Position numbers and translations under genes: made by a program | From: Acidimicrobiaceae bacterium | GTDB taxonomy: Bacteria; Actinomycetota; Acidimicrobiia; Acidimicrobiales; Palsa-688 | Reading direction: 5' to 3' | Assembly (NCBI GenBank): GCA_009785715.1 | Contig: WQVT01000129.1 | Coordinates: forward strand, 1-6,809 | DNA length: 6,809 nucleotides | Shown here: piece by piece, positions 5,777 to 6,809 of the stretch | Layout of the letters: each line of letters opens with the position of its first letter | How positions within the stretch are numbered: the stretch's first letter is position 1 | Notes under the pieces: model-generated | The model's database searches: none | The model's input: only the letters and a program-made list of their open reading frames with translations | What the model was told of the DNA's origin: nothing

Positions 5777-6809
5777 GGGCCCGGGCGGTCATGGTCATGA
5801 TCGGCGAGCGTGAGCCGTGGCCGAAGGGGCGGAAGCTGACCTGGTAGCCGCGCCGGTTGGCGATGGCGGCGAGCACGGCGCCGTTCACCCAGTTCACGAC
5901 CGATCCGTCGTACTTGCCCGGGCCGCGGAACCCGTTGCGGTACTCGGCGATGTCGGTGGCGAAGAGGTCGTGACAGGTGAGCAGGCCAAGAGGGTGGAGG
6001 AGGGGGAGGGTCTCGAGGAAGCTGCGGGCGGCGCCGTTGCTCACGTGCATGCGCACGTCGCCGTATCCGTCGAGCACGGGCCCGAGCAACTCGCCGGTCA
6101 CCCCCTCGCAGATCTCGTACAGGTCGAGGGCGCCGAGGCGTACGTAGCGTTCCTCGAGGCGCAGCGCCGCCCACACCTGCTGGCAGAAGGCGACGGCGGC
6201 CCCGGCATCGGGGAACTGCGTCGGGTTGGACTCGGTCATCAGCTCGGCCCCGAGGCGGAGGTAGAGGTTGACGAGCCGGGCGACCTCCCCGGGCGCCGCA
6301 CCGATCCCGCCGGCGATCCGCTCCACGGCGTCGTTCGGCAGGTACGCCCGCGCCTCGACCCGGTAGAGGGTGTCATCGAGGGAGACGATCTCCTCGGTGG
6401 GGAGGTTGTCATAGACGTTCGAGATGTAGATGAGGAACACCCGCGACTCCAGGAACCGCAGGGTATCCCGGGGTCGGGATGCGTCGAGCACGAGCGTGCT
6501 GGTGCGCTCCCGGTGACCGGCGACGTTCTCGCGGGCGCGGTCGAGCACGTGGGCCGAGTAGTCGGCCATCAGGTAGTGGAGGCGCTCGTAGTACCGGCTG
6601 CCCCGCGCCTCGTCCGCCTCCACGAAGGCGTCGAGCCAGACCCGCGCCTGGTCCCCGTTGCCGACGCCGATCTCGAGCACCGTCAACTGCTCCGGGAGGG
6701 CCTGCCGCTCGGCGAGCCCGTCCCAGATCCGGAACACCTCGTCGATCAGCGCCCGCGTGGCGTCGAGCTGGGTGCCCCCGCTCCGGCCCCCCGGCAGCGC
6801 CGCCTCATA
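5769..6809 (-). CDS. Class I SAM-dependent methyltransferase (5' end cut by window)
   Basis: The frame is open from the right edge to a TAG at 5771-5769, giving at least 346 residues. A GTG at 6737 could start a 322-residue version, but the frame continues upstream with sensible sequence (GGTQLDATRALIDE), so the real start is probably off the window. Counting from the edge, motif I is VLEIGVGNGDQ (44-54), followed by an acidic strand end near MADYS (81-85), LDA (108-110) and the ISNVYDNLP segment (129-137). The last resembles the NE-x-x-DA-x-P region of MidA/NDUFAF7-type methyltransferases. The C-terminal part has GPGKYDGS (296-303) and NWVNG (306-310). Substrate unknown: protein, small molecule or natural product are all possible. 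It is the first visible gene of the overlapping series and would generate SAH, which fits the adenosine kinase and MetE-like genes behind it. Confidence 0.8.
   Translation of the reverse strand, partial: YEAALPGGRSGGTQLDATRALIDEVFRIWDGLAERQALPEQLTVLEIGVGNGDQARVWLDAFVEADEARGSRYYERLHYLMADYSAHVLDRARENVAGHRERTSTLVLDASRPRDTLRFLESRVFLIYISNVYDNLPTEEIVSLDDTLYRVEARAYLPNDAVERIAGGIGAAPGEVARLVNLYLRLGAELMTESNPTQFPDAGAAVAFCQQVWAALRLEERYVRLGALDLYEICEGVTGELLGPVLDGYGDVRMHVSNGAARSFLETLPLLHPLGLLTCHDLFATDIAEYRNGFRGPGKYDGSVVNWVNGAVLAAIANRRGYQVSFRPFGHGSRSPIMTMTARARD

Noticed and set aside
4583..5800. Long plus-strand open frame opposite the MetE-like gene
   Set aside because: No motif is seen in it, and the minus strand carries a complete MetE zinc site.
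6735..6737. GTG at 6737 as the methyltransferase start
   Set aside because: The frame stays open for 24 more codons to the window edge with plausible helical sequence, so a start outside the window is more likely.
1..6809. Search for CRISPR arrays, tRNA genes, transposases or long direct repeats
   Set aside because: No regularly spaced repeats, tRNA-like cloverleaf or transposase motif was seen by eye; the window is almost fully covered by protein genes.

Overview
This 6.8 kb window comes from a GC-rich bacterial chromosome. The strong G/C preference at third codon positions, the frequent GTG starts and the protein types suggest an actinobacterium, possibly an environmental or uncultured lineage. 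That assignment is inferred from style and family resemblance; there is no rRNA or marker gene here. The window is packed with genes. Seven protein-coding genes fill it, the largest gap is about 113 bp, and I see no tRNA, rRNA, insertion sequence, CRISPR array or integrase.

Right block (2470-6809, all minus strand, read right to left). A class I SAM-dependent methyltransferase cut by the window edge is followed by a short cobalamin-independent methionine synthase-like protein (MetE C-terminal barrel only). Next come a PfkB-family kinase that looks like adenosine kinase and a LigB-type class III extradiol dioxygenase. The first three genes overlap by 8 and 4 bp with GTG starts, so they are probably translationally coupled. 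The dioxygenase follows after 38 bp with its own strong ribosome-binding site.

Centre (1904-2473, plus strand). A single carboxymuconolactone-decarboxylase/AhpD-fold gene runs tail-to-tail into the dioxygenase gene, and the two stop codons share one CTAG.

Left block (1-1790, minus strand). An NAD-dependent epimerase/dehydratase-like SDR is followed by a second, different MetE/YxjG-type protein cut by the left edge. A 113-bp divergent region separates this pair from the decarboxylase-like gene and should hold promoters for both directions.

How the genes may work together (inference). Methyltransferase, core MetE and adenosine kinase would cover three steps around the SAM cycle: methyl transfer, homocysteine remethylation and adenosine removal. 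SAH hydrolase is not in the window. The dioxygenase, decarboxylase-like protein, SDR and second MetE-like protein resemble an uncharacterised catabolic set for an aromatic or other ring compound, in which the MetE-fold zinc enzyme could move a methyl or alkyl group to a thiol. The joining of the two themes, the two divergent core-MetE paralogues and the changed key residues in the dioxygenase and the SDR are the points most worth following.
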